A DNA stretch of 64,000 nucleotides from Garcia nutans (GCA_947685225.1 CANTUV010000008.1:46745501-46809500); one strand, 5' to 3'. Shown: positions 33,915 to 46,274, counted from the stretch's first letter. Translations and numbers: made by a program. The notes: generated by a model not told the origin, from the letters alone.

Positions 33915-35133
33915 TGAGGAAAGATTTGAATTTTCTAGAAAAGAAGAGGTTCTTACATTCTTGTAAGTACTATTTTTGGGATGAGCCATATTTGTTCAAA
34001 ATTTGTAGGGATGAAATTATCAAAATATGTGTGCCAGAAGAAGAGCAATTATAAGTGTTACAATTTTGTCACAACATGTATTGTGGAGGGCATTTTGGAG
34101 GAAAGAAGACCGTGGAGAAGGTTCTTCATAGTGGTTTTTATTGTCCTACTCTTTTCAAAGATGCTTATAACTTTTGTATAAGATGTGACAGATGCCAAAG
34201 AGTAGAAAATATTAGCAAGAGAAATGAAATTCCTCTTAATATTTTTGTTATGGTTGAAATTTTTTATGTATGGGGAATTAATTTCATTGAGACATTTTCT
34301 AAGTCATTTGGCTTTGAATATATCCTTCTTATTGCTGATTACGTGTCCGAGTGGGCAGAAGCTATCCCTACAAGGATCAATGATGCTAATGTTGTTTTGA
34401 AATTCTTGAAATGGGCAATCGTGAGTGATGGAGGAAGCCATTTTTGCAATAAATGGCTTAAAAGTTGATGACCAAAATGGGCATTCGGCATAAGGTCATA
34501 AATTAAACATCACCCCCAAACATCCAATCAAGCCAAGATATCCAACAAGCAAATTAAAGGAATCTTAGAGAAAACAGTTAGCACAACGAGGGAAGATTGG
34601 GCAATCCATCTTCCAGAAGCACTGTGGGCATATTGGACGGCTTTCAAAACACCCTTGGGGATGAGTCCGTATAGATTGGTCTTTGGCAAGACTTGCCACC
34701 TACCGGTGAAATTAGAGCACAAAGCCTATTGGGCGATCAAGACTACGAATATGGACTTAGATGGGGCGAAAGAGCAAAGGATGTTGCAAAATTTTGAGCT
34801 TGATAAGCTTAGAAATGAAGCCTATGAGAGTTTAAGGAACTACAAGGAGAAACTGAAGCCTATGCATGACAAAATGATCCTTAGAAGAACCCTTGAACCA
34901 AGAATGAAAGTCCTTTTATTCAATTCAAGGATGCAGATGTTCCCTAAAAAATTAAAAGTCCCGCTGGAGTGGACCACTTCAAGTAGTTCAAACATTTCCA
35001 TATGGAGTTGTTGAATTGTTGAATTTGAAAACCAACAAGACTTTTAAAGTGAATGGACAAAAGGTGAAGCCCTATTTGGATGAGCTTGAGGGTGCAAAAG
35101 CCATTGAAAGCATGGTGCTTGTTGATGCCTAGG
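33915..35133 (+). pseudogene. integrase region of an Athila-like pol, broken
   Basis: Integrase inserts retrotransposon DNA into the genome. The order is: RNase H-integrase linker (YYFWDEPYLFKICRDEII), HHCC zinc finger (CHNMYCGGHFGG ... CIRCDRCQR, 34060-34200), catalytic core (34240-34470), and the Athila-typical tail GMSPYRLVFGKTCHLPVKLE (from 34655) to VNGQKVKPYLDE (about 35085). The motif WGINF at 34280 has Asn where the first catalytic Asp belongs. About a dozen residues are missing before SDGGSHFCNK, and frame changes and stops occur at 34468 and near 34970. The left part of pol is cut off by the Tat/Ogre-like LTR. Confidence 0.88.
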
Positions 35134-37532
35134 GCAATCATGTTCGGCTATACGACATTAAAGAAGCACTCAATAGGAAGCAACCCATCGGTTTGTATTT
35201 CTTTCTCAATTGAATTTTCGTATTTTGGATTTCTAAATTTTCATTTTTGGTTTGTAATAAATTAAAGGGAATGGGTGCTCTGATAGGTATTTTTGTTGTG
35301 ATTGAGTTTCAGGGCAAGAAATGCTGATAAAATACTCAAACATTTCAAAAAAGAAGGGGGTCTTGTGGAAGTACCAGACATGGACAGGCGACATGGCCGT
35401 TTAACTGGCCGTGTTAAATAACCTAGAAATCAGCCTAAAAAAACAAAAGTGACTTGGCTGTATCCATGGCCATGTCATGTGAACATTGCCAAGTCGCTCA
35501 AGCCATGTCACCCCACCACCAATGAAGCCCAGACTTATAGTAGCATACACACCCACTGGACACGGCCGTGTTCGTGGCCGTGTTCGCAGCCGTGTCCATG
35601 GCCATCAATTTTATTAGTTTTTGTCATAGAATTGTGTCTTATTTATTATGATGATTATTGTTTTATTTTGGTATTTTGGTAGTTTTAATTTGTTTATTTA
35701 GTGTTTTCATCAATTTTGGTAGTTTTAATTTATTTCAGTGTTCATGACATTTTTGATCTAGTTTTTAGTGTGGTGTTTATGTGTTGTTGGTTAATGTTTA
35801 TTTGATTTTTGGTTAAAGTTTGTTTAAGTGTTGGTTTAGGTTAATATGCAAGGAACCAAGAGAGGAAGAAAAAAATCAAGGAATCAAGAGAAAGGAAAAG
35901 TTGGGCAGTGACTGACACACTCAGGGGACACGGCCAAGCTTGTGGCCGTGTCCCATACCAAGCTAAGGAAGAAGACCAAGAGTTCAGAAGGTGACACATT
36001 CAAGGGACACAGCCAAGCTTGTGGCTGTGTCCCTCCAAACTTGTCAAACACGGCCAAGTTGTCTAAGCTTGGCCGTGTCACACTCAAGTCCAAAGGAAGA
36101 AGAGATGAAAATCAAACAGAAGCAGACACCTTCAGGGGACACTGCCAAGCTTGTGGCCGTGTCCTTCCAAGCACCTCAAACACGGCCAAGCTTGCCTAAG
36201 CTTGGCCGTGTCACTCATGGACTAAAGGAGCGGATTTTTAAGCGAGTTTCGTATAAATAATACGATTAGGGTTTTCAAGAAGGGGTTCGGAAGTTTTGAG
36301 TTGGGAGTTTTTTAGCCGTCAAAGAACTTAGGGTTTTCACATATTATTTTCTTTGAGATTTTGATTTTGATTACACTTTGATGCAAAACATTCTAGATTA
36401 AATTTGTTCATGCCATTGCCACATTCTTCTAGCAAGATCTGATTAAGAGATTCTTCAGAAGCTTAAAGGGAGTTTGTAATTTGGTTTTGTTCTCAAACTT
36501 TATCTCTTAAATTTCTTGGGAATTGTATTCATGAATTCTATTATGTCTAAACTGATTTCTTTGAATTTTAATTAGTTGAATATGTTTGATATCATTATGA
36601 ACTAATTTGATCTAGTTTGGTTTGTATGGATCTACTATGATTGTATGAATTGGTTATTGCTCTTAACTGAATTATTTCTTTAGCCTTGATTGAATGGAAT
36701 TATTGTTAATATATAATTGATTGGCCACCAATTATATGTTTAAGGTATTAGATGAAGGATTGAGAGATGAATTCTAATGCTGGAACAATTCAATTAGGGA
36801 CTTAGGTGAATTAGAAATATAACCTAAGGAAAGGATTATTTCAATTGTAACAAGATTATTTGAAAGAGGTTTGAATGCGATAGCTTATTTCCTTGGCTCG
36901 ATTAATTAAGTTACTTGAGATCTAATCTTTGAAATTAAATTGGTTGAGAGGAATAACCGTTCATACATATAAGTTAGTAGAGAAGTGCAAACCCTAGACC
37001 TTTCTATTAAGTGAATCAATATATCAACTCAGTTTACTTTTATTGTTTTGAAACTCCAATCGATCTGTTTTCATTAGTTGTTAGCAATTTAAATTTATTC
37101 TAATTTGTTATTTTCAACCCTAATAATCAATTAGCTTATCTAGCTTCCTTGAGAGACGACCTTGGGGTAATCACCTTTGCTACAGCTACCTCGTATACTT
37201 GCGAATGACGCTTTGTAGTAGAATTAATTAGAGTGCAACACCAGCCCCAGAAAACATGACACGGCCAAGTCAATTATAACTTGGTAGTGCCATGCATTTT
37301 AATCTCTTAATTGCCTGACTTTTTCCTCACTTTCTTCCCCACTCAAACCCTAAACTCCATTCTCTCTCTCTAAAAATTGCCTCTCTCACTCAACCTAACC
37401 TATACCTAGCCCAAAATCTTCAATTTTTCCATCAAAATCCTCCTTATTTCTTGTTGAAAACTCACTTGAAAACTCAAAAAAATCACTCCAAGCTTTCAAT
37501 TTTCATCAAATTTCAAGATTCCAAGGACCAAG
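35134..37532 (+). mobile_element. Athila spacer between pol and the downstream ORF
   Basis: It opens with ACGACATTAAAGAAGCACTC and GGAAGCAACCCATCGG, a signature that follows pol in Athila elements. The spacer holds GGCCGTGTC hairpins, then about 1 kb of AT-rich sequence (36230-37260) with no gene seen. Confidence 0.65.
35925..36212 (+). repeat. hairpin array GGACACGGCC...GGCCGTGTCC
   Basis: Five hairpins at 35925-35953, 36004-36033, 36047-36078, 36135-36164 and 36178-36212. Stems are GGACACGGCC with GGCCGTGTCC or close variants, and the loops are built on AAGCTTG. The second has A and T in place of the paired G and C, so pairing is kept. Related motifs occur singly at 35390-35415 and 35555-35605. 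Open frames here are repeat artefacts. Confidence 0.85.
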
Positions 37533-38283
37533 ATGGTGTCCCACCATAAGAGGGGGCAACCTTCATCATCTTCTTCATCCTCTTTAAAGAGATTAGCAAT
37601 TTGAGCTAGGGGATTTTTCCCCTCAAGGTATGTGAGTGATTAATCCCATAATGCTTTGGAAATTAGGGAGCACTTTGAAATGTATGTTAGGAATTTGAAT
37701 TGGGAAAAGTTCATAACTCTCAAACCCTAGCAATTTCAAGAGTTAACAATTGAATTTGTTGCTTCTCTTAAGGTAGAAAAAGATGAATCTAAGCTTTGCA
37801 CTAAGTTAGGGTTCAAATTGAATGGAAAATCACATGTTATCACTATGGAACACTTGAATGACATATTTGGTTTTAGTCAAGAAGGGCATAAATCCATAGT
37901 TGAGGACTTTAAGCAGCAATTTGTGTAACACCCCTATACCCCATATACGCACACTACGTACCACCACATCTATAATATACGTATACCGGATACAGAAATG
38001 TTACGGTCTATTTTAAACCAAACCAATCTTTCAAATTATATAATATAGGAAAGTTAAAACATTTAATTTGTATTATAAAACAAAATAGTTAAAACATTTA
38101 TTTATTAAGCAGCGGAAAATGTAGCGGTATTTACATATATGAATACATCAAAATCAATAGTTACAAAACATAAAGTTTATACATGTTTGGCAGTTCGTCT
38201 CTGATCTTTAAGCCCACAATCAACACTTCAAAATCTAGACTCAACTCGGTCTAGCTGAACTCTCTGGTTCTACCCTGTCACCT

Positions 38284-38321
38284 GCGCGATGAACCACAAT
38301 CGTGCTAAGCCAACGGCTTAG
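38284..38321 (-). repeat. hairpin pair H1/H2 in F1 solo LTR
   Basis: H1 has stem CTAAGCC/GGCTTAG with a 3-base loop (38305-38321). H2 (38284-38304) pairs CGAT with ATCG and has one internal mismatch. Confidence 0.6.
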
Positions 38322-38584
38322 TGGTACAAACCACAATAACAATATGTTTCAATGCAATGTCAATGTCACACATTTCAACAATAAAGACAATGTTCATAAA
38401 TGATATATCAATATTTTTCATAATACTACATTCCATTATTTTATTCAATTGTTTCACCATTCATGAATCACATTGAAACAAAGACAAGCATGGGCCCAAA
38501 AGACACAAATATGTTATTCAAAGTTCAGAGTTACTGCTTTGGTCCATAATCACAATCATCAATACATTTATCCATGGATAATCA

Positions 38585-38739
38585 ACTAGATTTGAGCTTA
38601 CGACCCAGTCTTTTCACTCAATCTAGTTTTAAGAATTTGTTTTTGAGGCTTACGACCTAGTCTTTTCACCCCAAAAACGTCACATTTCACATTTTTCAGC
38701 TGGACTCGGCTTACGACCCGGTCTTTTCACCTATCCAGC
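38585..38739 (-). repeat. three-hairpin array with constant core, F1 solo LTR
   Basis: Hairpins 38585-38627, 38639-38678 and 38699-38739 each enclose a 20-base core close to CTTACGACCCAGTCTTTTCA on the + strand. Compared with the array at 1448, the outermost pair of one hairpin is G-C instead of A-T: both sides changed. Confidence 0.78.
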
Positions 38740-39332
38740 AATTCATAGGCATGCCGCCAAACCTAGAACTCTAAAAATTGAATAACATATTAAGCAAACA
38801 ATTATTTCATTTATCTCTTTATCAATCTCTTTCTCAATTCATTTCATTTCTCATTTCATATTCCATAATCAAATAGGCAACCATGCCCCAATCATTTCAT
38901 TTGCACTATCATAGCCAACAACAATGGCTTCACATTACATCATATCTCAATTCACATTAAAGCAATTCATCATTAAAGTATTCATAACCAAATGCATTGA
39001 ACATACATTTTGAACAATCATTATATCTTTCACATTATGCAAATCATAGCATTAAGCAAATGTATCAACAATACAATAGATTACTTAACACATTTACAAC
39101 CAAATGTGTTAAGTCCCAATGTCATGTAAATGTATGCAATAATGTAGGGTTTGTACTTACCTCAAGAACAACTCAAATCAATCTATACACTTCCTCTTCC
39201 AAGAATCCTCAAGACTTAGGCTAGGGCAACTCAAACTCTTCACAACCTAATCCAAAAGGAATAATACACACTCAGTTAAAGATACACATGAGATAATAAG
39301 ACTAAGGACTAACTAGGGCAAACTCTACACAT

Positions 39333-39710
39333 GACACGCTCAACAACACGGGCGTGTCCCTAACCGTGCCCTAAACTCACAACACAAAAGCTTTGACACG
39401 CTTAGAACCACGGGCGTGTCACTGAACATGTAATACATTCTGTCTCATAGAAACATTGACACGTCCAACAACACGAGCGTGTTCATGGCCGTGTCAATCC
39501 TTCACCCACACAGTAGCTATGACACGCTCAGTGACATGGGGGTGTCACTGGACGTGTCAATACTACTACAACACAGAAGCTGTGACACGCTCAGTGACAT
39601 GGGCGTGTCACTGCTCGTGTCACCCATCCAAGAACACAAAACCATTGACATGCCTAAAGACCTGGTCATGCTCATGGGCATGTCAGGCCAAAATTCCAGA
39701 TTACGGCAAC
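39333..39710 (-). repeat. 63-bp tandem array with GACACG...CGTGTC inverted motifs
   Basis: GACACG (GACATG in the last) recurs at 39333, 39395, 39458, 39521, 39584 and 39647, a period of 62 and then exactly 63 bases. Each unit has a CGTGTC partner about 20 bases on. Because 63 is a multiple of three, long open frames with 21-residue repeats run through it in more than one frame; I do not regard them as genes. Confidence 0.88.
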
Positions 39711-40958
39711 AACAACAACACATCCAACAAACCTCTTACTTCCACCATTTCCACTTCAAACAAACTTAATTAAACACACCCAAAAACCATAACAAACTTG
39801 CAAAAACACCAAAACAACTCAAAACATACATCAAACACAAATCATAATCATCAATACAAACCCAAAACACAACCACAACACTTTCTCTTCCAACAAACTT
39901 ACTCTTTCCTTCAATCCAACCCCAAAAATCCAAAATCAATTGAACCAAACACTCTTAAACACACCAAAATCAAAAAAACACATATCAACCACAATCTCAA
40001 CTCACAAACTAAAAGAAAATCAAAGAATCAAGTGGAAAACTTACCAAAGATGAAGAAACTCTTAAATTTCCAACTTGATCACTTGAAAACTTCCTTCAAT
40101 CTTGAGTTTGGAAGATCAAATCTCTCTCTTGCTCTCTCGCTATGGAGGGTCGGCCAAACAAAGAAAAGAAAAGGAAAGAAAATGAGCCACAGAGAAGAAA
40201 GAAGGAAAGAAGAAAGCAAAGAAAGCAAAGTCAACTCTCTCAACAACTCTCTTCCTCAAAACCCTCTCCACCAAGCAATATACAATAAAATAATCCAAAA
40301 TATCTCCATTCACTTCCACTCACTCTTATTCAAATTAATTAAATAATTCCTTTGACCCTTCATACATTGACTTGTATATGTTGTATATATCCCAATATAT
40401 ACAACATATACACTCTACTCAAAACCTCTTCTCTTACCACTAAAATAAATATACTAAATCCAAATACAACAATAAATATTCCAAAACCTTTAGGGTATAC
40501 TTTGGGATATTACAATTTGCATGGGAGCACTAGGTTTTGGGGGGACATATGTGGCCAAATCGGCCAAAGCAACACAATTGATGAACCCTACATTGTGATA
40601 TTTGCATCGGTTCATGGCATGTAATTACTTTGCTAGAAAGGAAAGTCCCAGGGTGGTTTCACTTAATGAATTATTTTTCTTGTGGTATGCTGACAATAAT
40701 AAACTGGTATGCATGGGGTATTAGTTAGACGAGTTTTTGGATAATGTGGCTCATAAAAGAAAAGGTGCCATTTGTATTAGAGGTATAGTCACTACGCTTG
40801 CCCTTGCTCTTGAAGACAATTTTGATCCAAATAGTTATGGCATGCAAAGAATTTATGGAAGTGATGCATTGGATATAGCCACTTTGAAAAAAATGCAAAT
40901 GATAACTAAAAGCGGCTGGAATTATGTGATGGCACAAGGTGAGCCAAGTACACAATAG

Positions 40959-42712
40959 GGGGACTGACAAAAGCGATAAAGAGTTGATGAGGAATCTAAT
41001 TCTGATTCACTTGATTAGGATGAAGTTGCCCTAGTTCCAAAAAATAATGAGGTGATTAGTACGATTAAAGCCATAGAAAACAAGGTCAATCGCAATCATG
41101 CCAAAGTACTCAGATAATTGGAACAAATCAATAGCAACTTGGCTATGATTCTTAGCATCCATCCCTCGGCCACATCATCATCACAACCTCCACCGCATGG
41201 CTTTGACTAGTTTCAACCTGTTGAACATTTAGTTTATTTTGTTGTTTTTCTATTTTTGGATGTTTTAGTTATTATTTCCATCCACTAATTTTAGTTATTA
41301 GAACCATATGTTTTGCTATATTCTATTTACTATTATTTTGTTTTGGAACAATTAATGTTTTTTTGTTGGAAAGGATGAAGTAGCTCTTAGTCTCACATAG
41401 GGAAACGATGGAAAATAGGCCTTACCTAAACCCTTTCTTCTTTTAAGTTATGCATGTTTCCATTGGGGATAATGTCAATCTTAAAGTGTGGGGTGTAAAT
41501 TTTTTATTTTAAATTGAGTTGCTTTATTAAATTGAAGTGCCTTGTTATATATTATTTTTTAATGGATGAAGTAGCAATTTTTATAAGATTATTGATAGGT
41601 GACCTTTAAATTTTTCAAGCATGAAATTAAGAATTGGATAAAATTGGTGCTTATTGTCGATTTGGATGGATATTCCTTGCATTACCTGTAAACTTGTGAG
41701 AAAATTGAGCACCTTAAGTTGGATATTAACTTATTATTCCTTATGTGTGAACATTTTTTATTGATGAATTGCTAGAACTTGCTTTGATATGCATTTTGAG
41801 ACCACATAAAATTTTAATTAGGCAACAATATGATTAAGACAATTAGGTGTGCCTATTTTATCTTAAAAAGCCCAACCTTATATACAACCTTAGTTCGGTA
41901 ATTTTGAGCATATTTCATTTTTCCTTATCTTTCTTTTTCACATCATTAGCCTTGAACCATTTTGTTTTAACTCTTACCCTTTCATTAGGATCAAGAGCAT
42001 TTTAAGAGCTTAAGTGGTTGAGCATTGTGTTAAATAAAGTATGGGGTTAAATTTAGTGGGTTAAAAGTTACAAATAAACACTTTGTAATTATTATATTTC
42101 TTTATTAGATATTCTTCTTCCTTATATTATTATTATATTAAATGTAAATCATGAATTAATTCAAATTCTATTTTGTTTTAAATTCTGATTAAAAATTGCT
42201 AGAAATTATTATTCTTATGGCAAGGGGTGGAATAAGCTTGGGCATGATCTTTGTAATAAAATAAGAGGATTCCAGTAAACAGTATTTTAGTATCAAGTGC
42301 TAAGTAAGTAGAGGTTGTTTTAAGATTGTTGGATTATAGTATGATTGGTTACTTCATTCTTGAAGTGTTCTTAAACTTAATGAATAGCTCACATTCCTAA
42401 ATGTCATACCTTTACCTCAAGCCCTATTACAACCAATGAAAATACCTTATGATTGATGCTTGATTGTAGTTAAGTGGTGGAGATTTGATTCATAAGCAAG
42501 CCTATGGAGATATTCTTTCATTGAATGTTAACAATGAAAACACCACCTTAATCAAACACTTAAGAGATTTTGTAAGGGAGTGACAACCTTTGGTATGCAT
42601 AGAAGACCATTGAATTACATGAGTATCAATTTTATTTGATTTGATGATGATTGTGGATTTTAGGAGAAGGAAGTCTTGACATGTCCTTATAACTCTTAAA
42701 CTTGATTAAATT
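40959..42712 (+). mobile_element. 3' region of Athila-like element
   Basis: AT-rich non-coding sequence. The stretch TTTCCATTGGGGATAATG ... TTAAAGTGTGGGGTGTAAA (41457-41500) resembles the G-rich segment that follows the ORFs in Athila elements. Nothing else recognisable was found up to the next LTR. Confidence 0.5.
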
Positions 42713-43344
42713 TGTAACACCCTTATACCCTATATTCGTATAAAACACACACCTAGCATGAGTAAAATATACATATATAGTATAAAAATGTCACAACCCG
42801 ATTTAATAAAAATTTTCATATTTCTTATTCAAAATTTCAAACACCTTAAAATGTATAATTAAATAATAAATAAAATAATCTTTATTAATTATAGGAACCC
42901 AAAATAAATATTTCATATAAAAATCTATGAAAAAAATTCACTAGAGTTTTATTTGTAAATTGGATATCCCAAAAATCCAACAATTTCACAACCTGCATAA
43001 AAACACTCCCCATAAAATAATTTACACATTTCCACCTCAACTTCTCAAATCCTCCATAGTTCTCAAAACATTTATATCTATATACATATATATATACATC
43101 AAAACACAAATACACAACCCTCATTATACAATTATTCAAAATATTCTTTATAATTTAAAATATATATATACTCCAAAAACATAATATATAATACATAATA
43201 TCAAAATATACTATCATATAAAAAATATAGATGCTGGAAAAATGGCTCTGATCTTGATGTATCCAAAATCAGCTCAATAAGCAGCCTCTAGTCTAGACCC
43301 GACTTGGTCTAGAGGAAATCTCGGGCTCAACCGGATCACCCCTG

Positions 43345-43388
43345 TCACCTGCATGATGAAATACAATCACACTAAGCTAAAAGCCTAG
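43345..43388 (-). repeat. hairpin pair H1/H2 in F2 LTR
   Basis: H1 on the - strand has stem CTAGGC/GCTTAG (43372-43388); its one G-T pair is stable only in sense RNA. H2 (about 43351-43371) pairs GTGTGAT with ATCATGC. The partner LTR has the same pair near 63507-63544. Confidence 0.55.
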
Positions 43389-43591
43389 TAATACAAACTT
43401 TGATAATAATAAAACTTTAAAATAATGCCAAAGCAAAATGCTCTTATGTTATGTCACAATGTGGCATCCAAGCTCACTTTTAAACATATTCTTTCATCAT
43501 TTAATAATTCACACAAACACATACACAAGCAAGGGCCCAAATAAACTAATACATTATTCAAATCCCAGGGTTACTATTTTTGGCCCATAAT

Positions 43592-43680
43592 GACACCAAA
43601 TGTCTAGTCTTGAAGGCAAATCAAGTAATGCTCAAAAGCTAGCCCCGAAGGCAAATCATACCACAGTGACGCCAAGCGTC
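43592..43680 (-). repeat. three small hairpins beside a repeated CTAGCCCCGAAGGC motif
   Basis: Hairpins on the + strand: GACA-CCAAA-TGTC (43592-43604), GCT-CAAA-AGC (43630-43639) and GACGC-CAA-GCGTC (43668-43680). Each is directly followed by a copy of TAGCCCCGAAGGCAAAT. They lie between the GGGCCCAAA and CATAGGCATGC motifs, the same place as the F1 array. Confidence 0.65.
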
Positions 43681-45492
43681 TAGCCCCAAAGACAAATAAT
43701 GAGGATAACCTCATAGGCATGCTGCTAGACACAAAACTCTGAAAATTGAATAACATACTAGGCACACAATTATTTCATATTTTTCATCATCAATTTCTTT
43801 CTCATTTTCCCATTTCAATTAGGCACATTGCCTTATTTTCTCATTTTTCTTATTCATATCAATGTCATTTCATTTAAATTCATCATATTTCATCACAATG
43901 TACCTCATTTCCGATTAAAACACGTTACCCAAATATTTTGGGTAATTCTCACATAATGCAAATAAATCACATTTTATTCAATTTAGCCATTAATAATGGC
44001 TATTCATAATGCATATAATGCATACACAATAATTTATAAGTCATAGCACAATGTTCATGAATGTTCAATGTATCAAGTAGCTCAACACAATTTCCATCCA
44101 AAATGTGTTAAGCCCAACTTAATGCCAACATATCTAATTTATCAAAAATTTGTACTTACCTAAGAAAGCACTCCAAAACAAGCTTCAAAACTCACTCCAA
44201 CCTTCTCTTCCAAGTTGTCCTTCAATACTAGGGTTGGGAAAACTCCTTTCTCTCAATGTCTATACCAAATGTGATCATAAAAAATCATTTAATATCAAAT
44301 TCTAAGGCATTCTCAGCATCAAACCATAATTAAACACCACTCTAATCAAAATCCCAAAATTTAGCCTTTCCTTACTTTAACATTGAACTTCTATCTTAAT
44401 CCATTTATAATAGAGTTTTAAGTTTATTAATATCATTAAAAATATTTTTAATATTTTTAAACCAATTACATTACATAAACACATACTTATCTTCCAAACC
44501 CTAAAATGGCATAACCTTCTCCCATTGAAGGTTCTCCATTCAAATTCATTCCAATTATCAATCTAATCTTATTTCCATCACTTATATCCTTAAAGAATAT
44601 GATTAAAACAATAAAACCAAATAATTCACCATACTTGAAAAATCCATTTTCCAAAACCCTAAATTAACACTACCATTTCCAAACTCTATCCAAACTTAAC
44701 CAAACCCATCATTTGAATTTAAGTTCATTGTTTATGCATCAAAAAAACACTTTTGGAACCAATTTGCACAATTAAAGCTCATGTTTTCACAAACCCAAAA
44801 GTTCCATAACCCTAAATTCTCTCTCTTCACCAAACTCAACTTAAATTCAACCATTTCTTCAATCTAACCTTAAAATAATAAACAATCAAAACAACTTCAT
44901 TCATATTAAATTAAGGAAATAAATCATGCTACTATAAAATCCCAAAATTCACATATCATACTTTTCCATAGAATTTGTAAAATTGGTAAAGAAGCTTACC
45001 AATTGATGAAGAAACTTTTAAAGCTCCACTTAAATCCTTGAAATCTCTTCAATTATGGATGGTTGGAAGAAGAAAAAACTTGGCTTGGTGGATATGGAGG
45101 TTCAGTGTCACCTTCAAGAAGAAGAAGAAGAAGAAGAAGAAGAGGACCAATTTTTTATTTTCTCTTTCTTTCCACTTTAAAAAATGACCATATATAAATA
45201 TTATTTTATTTTTAATAATTATTTATTTATTTATTTAAAAATCATATTTTACCTCTTCCAACCAAAAATAGTTTATTTTTAATTTATTTAAATAATTTTA
45301 ATATATAAAGTATAATTATAAAAATGCCACTTGACTTTGACTTTACTTTTAAAAGAGTTGACTTATGTATATGTAAGGCATATTTCACATATAAATTCTA
45401 CTTTTTCACTTAAAATCCTTTCATTTTTCATTTAAATTGTTTAACATAATTTTAATTTATTTTATTTAATTTCAAAAATTAGGGATGTTACA

Positions 45493-45530
45493 ATTCTCTC
45501 CCCTCTAAAGAAAAATTTCGTCCATGAAAT
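45493..45530 (-). promoter_or_regulatory. polypurine tract and pre-PPT hairpin, outer element
   Basis: On the - strand, AGAGGGGAGAGAAT (45506-45493) directly precedes the 3' LTR. The self-complementary motif ATTTCATGGACGAAAT (45530-45515) lies just before it. Confidence 0.8.
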
Positions 45531-45539
45531 TACCTGCTA

Positions 45540-45866
45540 TCAACTCTGGAACAACAAGGGATACTGACTCCACATCGTCTGCTCACTCTCCCATGTCTCT
45601 TTCTCAGTTGCATGATTCCTCCAAAGGACTTTTATAAGTGGCACCTTTTTGTTCCTCAACTCTTTCACCTCTTGTACCAAAATTGCTAGTGGTTCTTCTT
45701 CGTTAGTCAGATCTGGGCTCACCTCTCCACTGATAAGATATGACCGAAGCATATAGACATGGAAGACATTATGTATCTGATCTAACTCAAGTGGCAGAGC
45801 CAATCTATAAGCCACTGGACCAACTCTCTTCGGAATCTCATATGGTCTTATGAAACGAGGACTCAA
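45540..45866 (-). pseudogene. integrase C-terminus and chromodomain-like tail, outer Tekay pol
   Basis: Read on the - strand from the solo LTR: SPRFIRPYEIPKRVGPVAYR, then LALPLELDQIHNVFHVYMLR, a linker, and the chromodomain-like end KVLWRNHATEKETWESEQTM. Chromodomains of chromoviruses steer integration to heterochromatin. This part is open to its stop at 45540. The gene is interrupted by the solo LTR at 45867-48767, and its reading resumes on the other side beyond the duplicated CTCAA. Confidence 0.88.
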
Positions 45867-46274
45867 TGTCACATCCCAAAGTTTAGATAGTCGAGTATTA
45901 GGCAAGAAGGACATAAATAAGTGGTCAAATAGAGGCTTGAGATAGTCAAAAACAAAATCGGTGTGCAAAGGAGGCCCGTGAAGTCGACGGGACCTAAAGG
46001 TAATTTTTTGAAAAGCCGAGGACCTAAGAGTAATTTTTTGAAAAGTTATGTCGGTTCTTAATAGTGACCCTAACAGATGCCATAAATGTGTTCTCGGGAT
46101 TAATCGGGTAGTAACGGTGGTGCACGATTTTTCCTGAAAACGCATGGTTTGTAAGTTACGGGCGATTTTCCGATAAGGACATTTTGGACATTTCCACTGG
46201 AGGAGCGATTTTGTAATTAAATATAACTTTGGGGGCGAAATATTAAAAGAAAAAAAAAACACTTTCAAGTGGCC

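Larger units (their letters stand above)
37924..40514 (-). mobile_element. solo LTR, family F1 (2591 bp), with target duplication ATTTG
   Basis: On the + strand it runs from TGTAACACCCC to GGGATATTACA, the reverse complement of an F1 LTR. The flanks are perfect 5-base repeats ATTTG (37919-37923 and 40515-40519), and the interrupted Athila ORF continues across. With one LTR and no interior, it arose by recombination between the two LTRs of a former element. It carries the hairpin pair, the three-hairpin array and a palindrome array at the same relative places as the LTR at 5746-8758. Confidence 0.93.
37533..40958 (+). pseudogene. downstream ORF of Athila-like element, split by a solo LTR
   Basis: It resembles the plant 'putative transposon protein' ORF found downstream of pol in Athila elements; its function is not established. 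The start at 37533 gives MVSHHKRGQPSSSSSSSLKR, then a stop. Homologous sequence continues (EHFEMYVRNLNWEKF ... ITMEHLNDIFGFSQEG) to 37918. After the solo LTR it resumes at 40520, with VSLNELFFLWYADNN and FLDNVAHKRKGAICIRGIVT up to 40958. Several stops and frame changes are present besides the insertion. Confidence 0.7.
42713..45492 (-). mobile_element. 3' LTR of outer Tekay-type element (2780 bp, family F2)
   Basis: On the + strand it runs from TGTAACACCCTTATACCC to GGGATGTTACA. On the right it borders a polypurine tract and pol sequence on the - strand. Its partner begins near 62865. The left flank AAATT (42708-42712) would be the target duplication; the right one is off-window. A GAA microsatellite lies at 45113-45142, and a donor-like AG/GTAAGTAC (- strand) at 44152-44160. 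Confidence 0.88.

Noticed and set aside
35942..36260. Two overlapping 85-89-codon frames in the Athila spacer
   Set aside because: Formed by the repeated GGCCGTGTC hairpins; both frames and the opposite strand are open.
39456..39773. 105-codon and overlapping 96-codon frames with 21-residue repeats
   Set aside because: Produced by the 63-bp tandem array, whose period is a multiple of three; several frames are open at once.
39798..40346. 182-codon open frame, the longest in the F1 solo LTR
   Set aside because: Lies wholly inside an LTR, on the strand opposite to the element, with Asn/Lys/Ser-rich low-complexity sequence and no recognisable domain.
45540..46268. A single 242-codon - strand gene
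   Set aside because: Only 45540-45866 is integrase; the upstream 400 bases are solo-LTR sequence read through by chance.
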